NCBI GenBank assembly: GCA_022510405.1
Contig: JAFLTP010000001.1
Span: 1-64,000 of the forward strand
Reading direction: 5' to 3'
Length of the DNA stretch: 64,000 bases
Source: Muribaculaceae bacterium
GTDB lineage: Bacteria; Bacteroidota; Bacteroidia; Bacteroidales; Muribaculaceae
The notes under the pieces are model-generated. The model did no database searches. It saw nothing but the letters and a program-made list of their open reading frames with translations, and was not told where the DNA came from. The translations under genes and the position numbers were made by a program. Within the stretch, counting starts at the first letter, position 1; the number at the start of each line of letters is the position of its first letter. Shown here piece by piece: positions 1 through 8,959 of this stretch.

Positions 1-52
1 CAAGCGTGGCGACACGTTGAGCCGAGCGGTACTAATTGCCCGAGATGTTCCG
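1..52 (+). rRNA. rrl: 23S ribosomal RNA, 3' end (partial)
   Basis: The first ~50 bases match the conserved 3' end of bacterial 23S rRNA: the GAGCCGAGCGGTACTAAT segment corresponds to the E. coli GAGCTAACCGGTACTAAT block that precedes the terminal helix. The rest of the gene lies to the left of the window. The exact 3' end is an estimate. About 175 bp of spacer follows before the 5S gene; it contains a short run of AGTTTAA-type heptamers (about 67-103) and no tRNA. Confidence 0.85.
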
Positions 53-228
53 GAAGAAGGAATTATAAAGTTTAGAGTTTAAAGTTGAAAGTTTAAAGAT
101 GAGAGATGGAATAAGAAATTCTTACATCGGGAAACTTTAGGCTCTGGAGATTCGACTCAATCGAGGCTTGTTTGCCTCTCCGAAGTTTCTTGTTCTTGCG
201 GCTTCCATTGTGTGCCTTTCCAACCTTA

Positions 229-342
<114 letters not shown>

Positions 343-373
343 CAAAGCCTGAGAGAAATCTTAGGCTTTTTTG
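343..373 (+). terminator. Intrinsic terminator of the rRNA operon
   Basis: AAGCCTGAGA and TCTTAGGCTT form an inverted repeat with a short loop, followed directly by a run of T (to about 373). It sits just after the 5S gene on the plus strand, as expected for the end of an rrn operon. Confidence 0.85.
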
Positions 374-376
374 TTT

Positions 377-439
377 ACAGAGAAGTTAAACCTTGCAACG
401 CCGATGAAGGGGTTGAAGTTAAACCTTGCAACGCCGATG
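377..439 (+). repeat. Two partial duplicate copies of the 5S rRNA core
   Basis: Bases 377-406 repeat 5S positions 273-302 exactly (30 bp, from ACAGAGAAG to CGCCGATG). Bases 415-439 repeat positions 278-302 exactly (25 bp). They lie after the 5S terminator and are separated by 8 bp. They carry none of the flanking 5S helices, so they cannot be functional 5S genes. They appear to be duplication remnants at the end of the rRNA operon. An ORF through them merely reads the repeats as protein. Confidence 0.9.
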
Positions 440-454
440 ACCGTGTTGATGTTT

Positions 455-1201
455 TTATAATCTTCCTCTTCGGATTGCTCTAAAAACAAATCCAAAGTGT
501 TTGATCAAAGTTTTTGGTAAACCATAATGCCTTGACATGACCTTGAATCTCTCCCGCAAGGACTTCCATTTGTTATTATCCGTGAGTCCATCACTTAAAT
601 AATCTATAGTGACTGCTTTAAGATTCATGCAATTATCAGTATTCGATTTTTCTATACATTTAACACACCAATCATAATCGGCAGAAAATCGATATCGTAA
701 GTCATAGTGCCCAGTCAATACTTTTTTAACCATGAATGCCTGATGACAAATCAGCATACCATCAGCAAAGGACTCAAAGGTCAGTTTCTCAGGCACAAAC
801 AAGTGCCTATCCGATATTTTATTCCTCCCATTATCAACAATTATGGTGTCACCGTAAATAATGTCTTTATCCTGAAACGCCCCTTCGGCATATTTCCTTA
901 ATGTATCCTTATTATGGAAAGCATCGCCGGCATTCAAAAAAATCACATATTTGCCTTTTGCCAAGTTCAGACCTTTGTTCATGGCATCATACAGACCTTT
1001 ATCAGGCTCGCTAATGACCCTTGATTGAGGCAAGGAATAAGATTTTATCACTTGCAAGGTGTTATCTTTCGAGCATCCGTCAATCACAAGATGTTCGAAA
1101 TCCTCATAGGTCTGCTCTTTAAGCGAACTTAATGTCTTTCCGATAACTCCTTCGGCATTATAAGTCACCGTTATTACCGATATCAAAGGCTCCTTTTCCA
1201 T
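455..1201 (-). CDS. Glycosyltransferase family 2
   Basis: A 248-residue GT-A fold glycosyltransferase. The N-terminus has the typical SVITVTYNA beta strand (about residues 8-16), then QTYEDFEHLVIDGCSKD with the nucleotide-binding Asp, EPDKGLYDAMNKGL, and GKYVIFLNAGDAF, where the usual DxD motif is replaced by NAGD as in WcaA-like colanic-acid/LPS transferases. No membrane segment is seen, so it is likely cytosolic or peripheral. The acceptor sugar cannot be told. It stands alone between the rRNA operon and the efflux operon terminator. A TAAATTTG -7 type box ends only 4 bp before the ATG, so the transcript may have almost no leader. Confidence 0.85.
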   Translation of the reverse strand: MEKEPLISVITVTYNAEGVIGKTLSSLKEQTYEDFEHLVIDGCSKDNTLQVIKSYSLPQSRVISEPDKGLYDAMNKGLNLAKGKYVIFLNAGDAFHNKDTLRKYAEGAFQDKDIIYGDTIIVDNGRNKISDRHLFVPEKLTFESFADGMLICHQAFMVKKVLTGHYDLRYRFSADYDWCVKCIEKSNTDNCMNLKAVTIDYLSDGLTDNNKWKSLRERFKVMSRHYGLPKTLIKHFGFVFRAIRRGRL

Positions 1202-1277
1202 ATTGCAAATTTAATGATAAAATAGTAGGGATCTTATTTCAGTAACTCGAAAAGGAAGACCGTAACATTTTGTTTAT

Positions 1278-1308
1278 AAAAAAACGGGAGAACAAGAATG
1301 TCCTCCCG
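1278..1308 (-). terminator. Terminator of the efflux operon
   Basis: On the minus strand CGGGAG and CTCCCG form a hairpin followed by seven T. It lies about 20 bp after the stop of the TolC-like gene, the last gene of the operon. Confidence 0.85.
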
Positions 1309-1329
1309 CCTAACCAAATGAGAAAACTG

Positions 1330-2634
1330 TTAGTTTTGTGAATAGTAGAATTCCAAAATTCTTCTTCGTAAAATAGATTCGTATTTCGCCTGAATCTTGT
1401 CGCTAACGGCCCGGATATATTCAGTTTTAGCCTGTTCGAATTCCGTGGCGTTGGCTTTTCCATAATTATATTTTTCCCGCATTGCATCAAGAGCGAGTCC
1501 TGTGGTCTTCTCAGCTATCAAAGAAGATTCCAATCTTTTCTCTGCAGCCGTAGCCTGTGCATGAGCCTGCTGGATGGTTTTATATAATTGCAGCTCCACA
1601 TCCTTGAGTTGAATTTCGGCAGACAATTGTTGCACTTTGGCTCTCCGGATAGAATTCCTTGTGGAAAAAGAATCAAATATGGGTATATTCAAAGAGAAAC
1701 CTAAAGACTCACTTAAATTATGACGCATCTGATTACCGAAATTTTCATTCATATACCCCGAGGTCTTATAATAAGAACTTCCTAATCCGGCTGAGAAAGA
1801 AAGAGTGGGCAGGTAGCCGCTCTTGGCAAGCTGAAGATATTTCCCGGCCACCTCCACGTTTAATTTTGAAGCCATAACGCCATTATTTGAGGAAAGAGCC
1901 GTCTCATATATTGTTTCCGTAGACGGCAAGGGTAAATTCATAACATTATCCTCCAAAGGCAAAATGGAAAAATTTTCAGAGGATTCAAGTTCCAGTTGCT
2001 GTGCGAGATCCAGCAGGGCCAGATTCCAATCATTCAGAGATGTCACAGCAGTCAGTTCATCTTTAGCCACCTGTGCTTCGGCTTGAAGCATGTCAAGTTC
2101 AGGAATCTTACCCACATTCAACAGTTCCTGCCTTCTTTCCAATTCCACTTTTGAGAGACGCACCTGTTCCAATGCTACCTTATAGATTTCTTCATAATAG
2201 AGCACCTGAAGATACTGGGCTATCACAGAAAGAGTGATATCATCTTTTGCCGATTCAAGTTGCGCCACAAGCTGTCTAAAATTTGCCTTTGCATAATCCA
2301 GGTTCCTGACATTTCTTAGACCTTGGAATAAAGGCACAGACATTTGGACGCTCCATCCGAATTGTGAGGTATTGCGGTTTGCATACATATTGTCGGCTGT
2401 AAGACCTCTACCGAAAGAGAAAGACTGTTGGGCACCAGCACTCACATTCGGCAAGAACTGATCTTTGGCCTCTGTGACACCCAATTCAGCCGACATCACA
2501 TTCACTTCATGGCTCTTCACAGAGAGATTATGACTGACCGCATAGGAAATACAACTGTCGAGACTCCAGCTTTCAGCTGAAAGCATATTGGCTTCCACTG
2601 TAAAGAGAAGAATAAATATCAGAGATTTTTTCAT
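1330..2634 (-). CDS. TolC-family outer membrane efflux protein
   Basis: A 434-residue outer membrane channel. It begins with a signal peptide (MKKSLIFILLFTVEANMLSA), followed by two OEP repeats rich in long amphipathic helices (for example LVAQLESAKDDITLSVIAQYLQVLYYEE and the equivalent C-terminal helix). The ending AKYESILRRRILEFYYSQ is typical of the family. Length is normal. It is the last gene of the operon, 9 bp after the periplasmic adaptor gene, and completes a MacAB-TolC-like tripartite pump with the upstream permeases. Substrate is unknown; such pumps export peptides, macrolides or lipids. Confidence 0.9.
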   Translation of the reverse strand: MKKSLIFILLFTVEANMLSAESWSLDSCISYAVSHNLSVKSHEVNVMSAELGVTEAKDQFLPNVSAGAQQSFSFGRGLTADNMYANRNTSQFGWSVQMSVPLFQGLRNVRNLDYAKANFRQLVAQLESAKDDITLSVIAQYLQVLYYEEIYKVALEQVRLSKVELERRQELLNVGKIPELDMLQAEAQVAKDELTAVTSLNDWNLALLDLAQQLELESSENFSILPLEDNVMNLPLPSTETIYETALSSNNGVMASKLNVEVAGKYLQLAKSGYLPTLSFSAGLGSSYYKTSGYMNENFGNQMRHNLSESLGFSLNIPIFDSFSTRNSIRRAKVQQLSAEIQLKDVELQLYKTIQQAHAQATAAEKRLESSLIAEKTTGLALDAMREKYNYGKANATEFEQAKTEYIRAVSDKIQAKYESILRRRILEFYYSQN

Positions 2635-2643
2635 GTTGCAAGC

Positions 2644-3747
2644 TTATTTATTCCGGATTATGTCTCCTCTAAGTTTTGAAAGAGTGTCAAGTCCTTCGAT
2701 AACCTGAATATTAATTCCATCCGAAATACCTGTCTGAATGGAATGTTTTTCAAATTCTTGTTTTTCATCTGTAGCAGCCTTTAAAAGGTAGACAAAGGTG
2801 CTGTCGCCTTCGAAAGTCACAACTCCTTCCGGTATTATGAGTACATTCTTGGCATGAGACAACGAAACTGAAGCGTTGGCACTGTAACCCGATCTCAATT
2901 GAGTCAGCGAATCCACGGCAAGAGCTGCCTTAATCTCAAAGGTGTTGGCTCCGTTTTCTTCAGTTCCTTTCGGAGCTATATATTCCAATTTTGCGGTGGT
3001 TTTTACATCCGGAAGAGCTCCGATAGTTATGTCCATAGGCAAACCGACAGAGAGTAATCCTACTTCGGTTTCATCTACTTTACCTTTAAAGATCAATTTG
3101 TTCATATCAGCTATGGTTGCTACGGTTGTGCCGTCATTAAAAGTATTGGCCTGGATGACGGAACTTCCCACTTTTACCGGTACGTCCAATATGAGTCCGT
3201 CAATTGTAGCTCTCACCAAAGTGTTGCTTTCCGATTCATTATATTTAGACACCCCTTCCTTCACGATCAGATAAGCATCCTGAGCTGCGTCCAATTCACG
3301 TTTTGCTTGTTCCCAGGTGGTTTCGGAAGTTTCAAATTCCTCACGTGAGATTACTTTTTTCTCATAAAGCAATTTGTTGCGTTCATATTTGGAAGTAGCG
3401 TCATTCAGGGATATTTCAGCAGTCTCCACACGAGATTGTGCTGAAGAGAGGGCAGAGGCTTCCGGAATGACCTTTATCTTTGCAATAATGTCTCCTTCCT
3501 TCACCATATCGCCGGGTTCCACGTTGATTTCTGAAATAATACCCGAGATCTGGGGTTTGATATCGATTTCATCTCGAGGCTCAATTTTACCGGTGAGAAC
3601 AGTGGATTTATCTATATTCCCGTATGTTGGGGATACAATTTCATATTCAGTCTTTTCCGGTTGGGAATTCAAATATAGAAATACGAAGGTTCCAATAACA
3701 ATGCAACCCACCATCACCCAAAGAATAATTTTAAAAATCCTTTTCAT
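2644..3747 (-). CDS. Periplasmic adaptor (HlyD/MacA-type membrane fusion protein)
   Basis: A 367-residue adaptor linking the inner-membrane ABC permeases to the TolC channel. An N-terminal membrane anchor (about residues 5-27) is followed by a lipoyl-like half motif (IDIKPQISGIISEINVEPG), an alpha-hairpin with coiled-coil character (about 85-150), the second lipoyl half (DGLILDVPVKVGSSV), and a beta-barrel with a membrane-proximal domain at the C-terminus. It lies upstream of and adjacent to the TolC-like gene, and downstream of the two permeases after a 161-bp gap that holds GTTTAAA heptamers. Confidence 0.9.
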   Translation of the reverse strand: MKRIFKIILWVMVGCIVIGTFVFLYLNSQPEKTEYEIVSPTYGNIDKSTVLTGKIEPRDEIDIKPQISGIISEINVEPGDMVKEGDIIAKIKVIPEASALSSAQSRVETAEISLNDATSKYERNKLLYEKKVISREEFETSETTWEQAKRELDAAQDAYLIVKEGVSKYNESESNTLVRATIDGLILDVPVKVGSSVIQANTFNDGTTVATIADMNKLIFKGKVDETEVGLLSVGLPMDITIGALPDVKTTAKLEYIAPKGTEENGANTFEIKAALAVDSLTQLRSGYSANASVSLSHAKNVLIIPEGVVTFEGDSTFVYLLKAATDEKQEFEKHSIQTGISDGINIQVIEGLDTLSKLRGDIIRNK

Positions 3748-3750
3748 TAT

Positions 3751-3780
3751 AAAGTTTAAAGTTTAAAGATTAAAGTTTAA
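3751..3780. repeat. GTTTAAA heptamer repeats
   Basis: About four consecutive copies of AAAGTTT/AAAGATT heptamers lie in the gap between the adaptor gene and the upstream permease gene. The same heptamer family occurs in at least seven other gaps of the window. Confidence 0.75.
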
Positions 3781-3908
3781 TGAAAGTTAGTGTTATCTAT
3801 TTAAGTGCTTTCCAAATTTAATTTCATATCCAAATTCCTTTTACTTTAATATATTTCATATATTATATCATTCGTTGTACCTTAATCCTGTATATCTCAT
3901 CATATATT

Positions 3909-5162
3909 TCATCCCTTATCCCTCATTGCCTCTATGGGTTTAATATTCATCGCCTTCAAGGAAGGAATCAACCCCGCAGCTGTACCCAACACAAGAAAAA
4001 TAAACATTATCCCTATGGCATGTTCAAATCTCAACATAAAATGTGCTGACCCGGTCAAGGGATCATATGTTGCATGCTCTACTATAAAAAGCACAAAGGT
4101 TGCAAAAACGATTCCTGCCATACCTGCCACAGCGGTAAGAACGATCCCTTCCGAAAGAACCTGAATAATTATGTCTTTCGGTTTGGCTCCGATAGCTCTT
4201 CTGATACCTATCTCCTGTGTTCTTTCTTTAACAATAATCCACATTATATTTCCGACACCGATTATTCCGGCAATGAGAGTTCCAACACCTACAAACAATG
4301 CAAGAAGTGATACCCCTAAGAAAACATTATCCGCCATCCTGAATTGTTCGGCCACATTCATGAACCATATTGCGTTCTCATCTTGGGGATGAATGGGATG
4401 ATTAGACCGCAAAACTCTCATAAGATCGGGTTTGACATCATTGGGGTCATAACCCTTTTCAGCGGTAAACATCACAAAATCTATGGCATTGTCCAGACCA
4501 AAGGCGTCCCTCATCACATTCTGTGGAATTGTGACCGAATCATCCATCTTTTCACCTATAGTGAATTCACCAGTTTGTCCGAGCACTCCTATTATTTGGA
4601 AATATATTCCGTTTATACTTAAATATTTCCCTATAGGATCTTCGTTTCCAAAGAGTTCATTGGCAATATTTTTACCTATCTCAACAACCTTTCTACGTTC
4701 CTTGACATCTGCATCGTTAAACAACCGGCCTTTGTAGATTATAGGTAATTGTATCTCGAAAAATTCCGGTTCCACACCTCTACAGAATACACTTGCTTTA
4801 CTCTTGGTGTTATAGGCTAAATTGGCGGTCTGCATTTTGATGCCTGAAGAGGCGTCGATATGCGGAACACGGTTGCGAATACCGTCGAGGTCAGACTGGT
4901 TTATCTTTATTTTCATTCCTTTATTGAAACCCTTGTAAGACACTGTGGTGCGTTCTCCGTCAAATACAGCCATGTTTGTTGCCAGTCCATCGAAGTTTCT
5001 CATAAGCATGCCTTTCAGACCAGCTGCTCCACCCCAAAGCATGGCGAGCATGGCTGTGCCCCAGAATATTCCGAATGCCGTAAGGAATGTCCGGGTTTTA
5101 TTTCTTGAAAGGGTCGCCCCGATTTCCCGCCAATTGTCAATATCGAATATCGGATTTTTCAT
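3909..5162 (-). CDS. ABC transporter permease, MacB/FtsX type (second copy)
   Basis: A 417-residue permease: one N-terminal TM (TRTFLTAFGIFWGTAML, about 23-40), a large periplasmic MacB_PCD domain (about 50-270), then three TM helices in the FtsX domain. The cytoplasmic coupling helix KERTQEIGIRRAIGAKP and the ending PIEAMRDKG are diagnostic. It is related to the neighbouring upstream permease, so the pump probably uses a heterodimer rather than a MacB homodimer. There is no ATPase domain here; the ATPase is a separate gene two positions upstream. Confidence 0.92.
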   Translation of the reverse strand: MKNPIFDIDNWREIGATLSRNKTRTFLTAFGIFWGTAMLAMLWGGAAGLKGMLMRNFDGLATNMAVFDGERTTVSYKGFNKGMKIKINQSDLDGIRNRVPHIDASSGIKMQTANLAYNTKSKASVFCRGVEPEFFEIQLPIIYKGRLFNDADVKERRKVVEIGKNIANELFGNEDPIGKYLSINGIYFQIIGVLGQTGEFTIGEKMDDSVTIPQNVMRDAFGLDNAIDFVMFTAEKGYDPNDVKPDLMRVLRSNHPIHPQDENAIWFMNVAEQFRMADNVFLGVSLLALFVGVGTLIAGIIGVGNIMWIIVKERTQEIGIRRAIGAKPKDIIIQVLSEGIVLTAVAGMAGIVFATFVLFIVEHATYDPLTGSAHFMLRFEHAIGIMFIFLVLGTAAGLIPSLKAMNIKPIEAMRDKG

Positions 5163-5193
5163 ATGTTTCCAATTTGCCTTTCTTCCGCATTTT

Positions 5194-6414
5194 TCATTCG
5201 TCCCTAAGTGCTTCCACGGGTTTCACTTTGGTAGCTTTCAAAGCCGGGAAAAGTCCGGCCAGCGCACCGGCTATTATAAGTACTGCGGTAACTTCCAACG
5301 CTATTTGGAGAGACACTGTGGGATTTAAAAGAAAATCACTTCCTTCAGTAGCCATAGCTATCATTTGGGTGACAATCATTCCAAAAACAACTCCTATATA
5401 TCCGAACAAAGTTGTTATGGCAACACTTTCAGTAATGATTTGCAATAGAATATTTCCCGGCTTAGCGCCGATAGCCCTCCTGATTCCTATTTCGTGGGTA
5501 CGTTCCTTAACGGAGACAAACATTATATTGCTTACTCCAATAATACCGGATAGAAGTGTGAAGAGACCAATTATCCAAACGCTCATGCTCAGAATGTCTA
5601 AGGCAGTCTTGTTTCTTAAATAATTTGTAAATTGATTGGAGAAATAAAGACCGCTTTGATCTTCCGGGGAGAAATTATGTTTTCTGGCGAGATCTCCTCT
5701 CAAAGTCTGTTCTGCATTTTCTCCATCTTCGATAGTCTTTACATTTTTTATCTCGACTTGAAGATTGCTGACATATTTATCATTTCCGGTAAGAACTTTT
5801 GCGGTGGTAAAAGGTACGTACACATTGTTTCTCCAGTCGTGGCGGTACACCCCCACCACAAGCCATGATAGGCCCAATCCATTAATATACTTTCCCACCG
5901 CTGAAGAAGCGTCGCCAAACAATACCTTGGCATTGTTCTCTTCAATAACAATACTTTTTCTATTGTATTTCAGATCCGCATCATTGATAAATCTGCCGGC
6001 GATTAAGTTAAGATTGTCGGTTTTCTGTGCGTAAGGATATACCCCTTGAGGGCTTATGGTGATATAATCTTTTGGAGTGGAGAATACAGAAGATCCCATA
6101 TAAACATTAGACGTGACATCGGAAACATATTTAGGATTGCTTTCTTTCAATAACTCCATGTCCTCCAGTTCCGGCTTTATCTGACGACCCTCCTTATATC
6201 CTCTGTAAACTTGGGAGGTGGCGCCCTGATATATGTTTATCCTGTTGGAAGTTTGGGCCCAGCTTGCGTTCTCAAAAGAATTCACAACTCCTCTTGCCAT
6301 TCCCAATAAAACAATGAGCATAAAAATACCCCATGCCACAGCTATTCCTGTAAGAAATGTGCGTAGACGATTGTTTTTTATTGTCTGTGATATTTCTCGG
6401 AAAAGATCAAACAT
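5194..6414 (-). CDS. ABC transporter permease, MacB/FtsX type (first copy)
   Basis: A permease of about 406 residues with the MacB topology: N-terminal TM (RTFLTGIAVAWGIFMLIVLLG), a periplasmic domain, and three C-terminal TMs with the KERTHEIGIRRAIGAKP coupling helix and the ending PVEALRDE. An in-frame ATG lies 24 bp further upstream, but I chose the ATG at 6414 because it overlaps the stop of the ATPase gene by 8 bp (ATGTTTGA), the usual translational coupling, and gives the family N-terminus FDLFREISQTIKNNRLRTF. It pairs with the second permease 31 bp downstream. Confidence 0.9.
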   Translation of the reverse strand: MFDLFREISQTIKNNRLRTFLTGIAVAWGIFMLIVLLGMARGVVNSFENASWAQTSNRINIYQGATSQVYRGYKEGRQIKPELEDMELLKESNPKYVSDVTSNVYMGSSVFSTPKDYITISPQGVYPYAQKTDNLNLIAGRFINDADLKYNRKSIVIEENNAKVLFGDASSAVGKYINGLGLSWLVVGVYRHDWRNNVYVPFTTAKVLTGNDKYVSNLQVEIKNVKTIEDGENAEQTLRGDLARKHNFSPEDQSGLYFSNQFTNYLRNKTALDILSMSVWIIGLFTLLSGIIGVSNIMFVSVKERTHEIGIRRAIGAKPGNILLQIITESVAITTLFGYIGVVFGMIVTQMIAMATEGSDFLLNPTVSLQIALEVTAVLIIAGALAGLFPALKATKVKPVEALRDE

Positions 6415-7090
6415 ACAATTCTGGTTTTTCGGGTACAATTATCCCGTCTTCTATTTTAATCATCCTGTCGGTAGCTTTCGCCACAGCGGGATCGTGGGTG
6501 ACTATTACGATTGTCATACCCTCCTTATTGAGGTCGCGAAAAACTTGCATCACCTCTTTTGAAGTCTTGGAATCCAAAGCTCCGGTGGGTTCATCGGCTA
6601 GGATAAGTTTCGGATTTGTGATAAGTGCTCTGGCTATGGCCACCCTTTGTTTCTGACCTCCGGAAAGCTCTCCGGGGAGATGGTGCGCACGATCTGCCAA
6701 TCCCATTCTTTCCAACTGTTGCATCGCCAGCTGATTACGTTTCTTTCTCGACACTCCTTGATAAAAAAGAGGTAGAGCGACATTCTCAAGGGCATTCTTA
6801 TAGCTGATAAGATTGAAAGATTGGAAAACAAAACCTATCATTTTGTTACGGAGTTCCGCAGCATGATTCTCCGAAAGATCTTTTATCAAAACATTGTCAA
6901 GTCTGTATTCACCGGTATCATAATTGTCAAGGATTCCGAGAATATTCAAAAGAGTTGACTTACCGGACCCGGAGGCCCCCATAATCGATACAAGTTCTCC
7001 TTGTTCAATCCCGAGGTTGATGCCTTTAAGCACATGTAACGGTACTGCCCCCGGATATGTCTTGTTTACATCTTTTAGATCAATAATCAT
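6407..7090 (-). CDS. ABC transporter ATP-binding protein (MacB/LolD type)
   Basis: A 227-residue ATPase subunit that drives the MacB-type pump. Walker A GASGSGKST at about residues 38-46, Q-loop in GFVFQSFNL, ABC signature LSGGQKQR, Walker B LILADEPTGALDS, and the switch His in IVIVTHDP. Length is normal for a stand-alone LolD/MacB ATPase. It is followed by the two permeases with an 8-bp gene overlap, and preceded by the PspC-like gene 6 bp upstream. Confidence 0.95.
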   Translation of the reverse strand: MIIDLKDVNKTYPGAVPLHVLKGINLGIEQGELVSIMGASGSGKSTLLNILGILDNYDTGEYRLDNVLIKDLSENHAAELRNKMIGFVFQSFNLISYKNALENVALPLFYQGVSRKKRNQLAMQQLERMGLADRAHHLPGELSGGQKQRVAIARALITNPKLILADEPTGALDSKTSKEVMQVFRDLNKEGMTIVIVTHDPAVAKATDRMIKIEDGIIVPEKPELYV

Positions 7091-7096
7091 AAATCT

Positions 7097-8446
7097 TTAA
7101 TTTATTGAATCCTTTTTTACCTCTATAATTTCACTTCTATTGTCAACTACAACGATAGAATCAGCTGTTAGATTCTCATTATCTTTTTGACCGGAAGATG
7201 GATTTTTCACATCGACTTCAACGTCCACGATTCCTTTATTGATTCTATATTTGGTTCCTTCTTCAGTTTTTACTATGATTTCTCCATTGTTGATTTTAAT
7301 TTCCTCAATCTCTTCACTGTCTAAATCATTTAACATTTGAAGGTTCTCTATATTGATATCCCATTTCCCACGTTCTAAGGATCTGCCTTTCTTCACGGCT
7401 TTAACAGAGAACACGGCGGAAAGTGCAATTCCAATCAACCAGATTATAAGAATGGACCTGCGGTTATTAGGATTTATATTTTTATTGTCTTTTTTGAAGG
7501 CCATCCTTATAAGGAGCCATAAAGGAATTCCAAGCGTTATGGCACCACCTATAACGGCCAACAGAATATACAGTACCATTAAACCTTCATTTACGGAATC
7601 AAACATCCCTCCACCTACAATTCCTATGGAAATCACAAATATGGCAATTATACATCCTAATATTGCCGCGCCTACTGCAATTAAAAGGGGTAGACCAATC
7701 AAAAGTCCTATAAAGATCAGACATTTTACAAATATAGATAATGCTGATGAAAGAAATTTTTGAAATCCTCTTTGAGAATCATTTCCTTCTTGTCTGTTAT
7801 CATCCTGGCGATGGTTTTCCGTGACATTCCTCCCGATATTTTCCATTGTGGGTTCCTGTCCCATCATCTGCATTTTTTGCAGAGGAGTCACGGCTTCGGG
7901 CACAACTATCCATAAAACAATATAAGCTATACCAACGGTAGTTGCAGAAAGAAAGAACAATATGACAGTCAACAACCTTATTATTGTCACGTCAATATTC
8001 AGATAATACGACAAACCGGAGCATACTCCTCCAAGCATTGAATTCTGTGGGTCACGGTAAAGTTTCTTTCTAAAAATTCCGTTAAAATTCCTGTTAGGTT
8101 CATAAGGGGGAGGGGTAAGTCTTTCCTCTTCCACTTTAACATCCTCTGTGGATTTGTCTTCTTTATTATTTATTGTTTCTTCAATTTCTATGAAATCAGA
8201 AGGTTTGCCGATTCTTTCAATCACTTTGGATATTTCCTCTATTGTGACGATCTTGGTTTTGCCCCCTTCTTTTTCAATAAGAATTTCTGCAATACGGCTT
8301 TCAATATCTGCGGCAAGGTCTTCTGTATCCTCCTGGGTATCGAAAGCGTAACGAATAGTGTCAAGATAATCTTTTAACATTCGATAGGCGTCATCGTCGA
8401 TAGTGAAAGGATATCCGGCCAGGTTTATGTTTATAGTGGGTTTCAT
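7097..8446 (-). CDS. PspC-domain membrane protein
   Basis: A 449-residue protein. Residues 1-80 form a soluble domain (NLAGYPFTIDDDAYRML, then ADIESRIAEIL) common in Bacteroidetes PspC proteins. Residues ~125-190 are the PspC domain (KLYRDPQNSMLGGVCSGLS followed by a TM pair). More TM helices follow to about residue 350, and the C-terminal ~90 residues are hydrophilic and acidic. The gene overlaps the padR stop by 4 bp (ATGA), so the pair is coupled. Its place in a PadR-controlled efflux operon suggests a role in envelope-stress sensing, but that is inference. Confidence 0.85.
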   Translation of the reverse strand: MKPTININLAGYPFTIDDDAYRMLKDYLDTIRYAFDTQEDTEDLAADIESRIAEILIEKEGGKTKIVTIEEISKVIERIGKPSDFIEIEETINNKEDKSTEDVKVEEERLTPPPYEPNRNFNGIFRKKLYRDPQNSMLGGVCSGLSYYLNIDVTIIRLLTVILFFLSATTVGIAYIVLWIVVPEAVTPLQKMQMMGQEPTMENIGRNVTENHRQDDNRQEGNDSQRGFQKFLSSALSIFVKCLIFIGLLIGLPLLIAVGAAILGCIIAIFVISIGIVGGGMFDSVNEGLMVLYILLAVIGGAITLGIPLWLLIRMAFKKDNKNINPNNRRSILIIWLIGIALSAVFSVKAVKKGRSLERGKWDINIENLQMLNDLDSEEIEEIKINNGEIIVKTEEGTKYRINKGIVDVEVDVKNPSSGQKDNENLTADSIVVVDNRSEIIEVKKDSIN

Positions 8447-8790
8447 TTTTCAGAAGTATTTGTTAGATTTCGAAAGTGGTTTACATTATCTACTATCTCA
8501 TCCCAGGCCTTAGACATCTCTATAAGAGTCTTTTCGCCGATGGGAGTTATGAAATAGTATTTACGGGGCGGTCCCATAGTGCTTTCCTGCCACTCATAAT
8601 TTAGTTTTCCTTCTTTCCTTAGCCGATTCAGCAAAGTATATAGGGTTCCTTCCACCACAATCAAAGAGGCTTCGCTCAAACGATTGATAATGTCGGAAGG
8701 ATAAGCTTTTTCGCGGTTTAAAAGTAAAAGCACACAGTATTCGAGTATACCTTTACGCATTTGGGATTTTATATTGGTGTCTTCGGTCAT
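8443..8790 (-). CDS. PadR-family transcriptional regulator
   Basis: A 115-residue winged-helix regulator: MRKGILEYCVLLLL, YPSDIINRL, VVEGTLYTLLNRLRKEGKL (recognition helix and wing) and GPPRKYYFITPIGEKTL are classic PadR. The open frame extends 98 codons further upstream, but that part reads through intergenic heptamer repeats and across the predicted promoter, so I set the start at 8790. It heads the efflux operon and overlaps the next gene by 4 bp. A perfect 8-bp-arm palindrome over its own promoter suggests autorepression relieved by a pump substrate. Confidence 0.9.
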   Translation of the reverse strand: MTEDTNIKSQMRKGILEYCVLLLLNREKAYPSDIINRLSEASLIVVEGTLYTLLNRLRKEGKLNYEWQESTMGPPRKYYFITPIGEKTLIEMSKAWDEIVDNVNHFRNLTNTSEK

Positions 8791-8876
8791 GTAGAAGTTG
8801 TAAGTTGTGAGTTTTGAGTTGTAAGTTTTGAGTTTTAAGTTGTGAGTTTTGAGTTGTAGGTTTTGAGTTGTGAGTG
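8791..8876. repeat. Heptamer tandem repeats in the padR leader
   Basis: About eleven consecutive 7-bp units of the form KTRAGTT (GTAAGTT, GTGAGTT, TTGAGTT, TTAAGTT and so on) fill the whole 5' untranslated region between the predicted padR transcription start and its ATG. No other signal is seen in it. Confidence 0.85.
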
Positions 8877-8917
8877 CAAAGGTATAAATAAATTTAGTAC
8901 TATGCAATACATAGTAC
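8877..8917 (-). promoter_or_regulatory. padR operon promoter with palindromic operator
   Basis: On the minus strand a TACCTTTG box (8877-8884) fits the Bacteroidetes -7 consensus TAnnTTTG, with a TTG about 20 bp upstream. The upstream half is covered by a perfect palindrome: GTACTATG (8897-8904), five bases, CATAGTAC (8910-8917). PadR proteins bind such sites with ATG/CAT-containing arms, so this is a likely PadR autoregulatory operator. Confidence 0.75.
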
Positions 8918-8959
8918 CTAAAAATTTTTAGTATTATTTTCACACGAAATCTAAAAATG

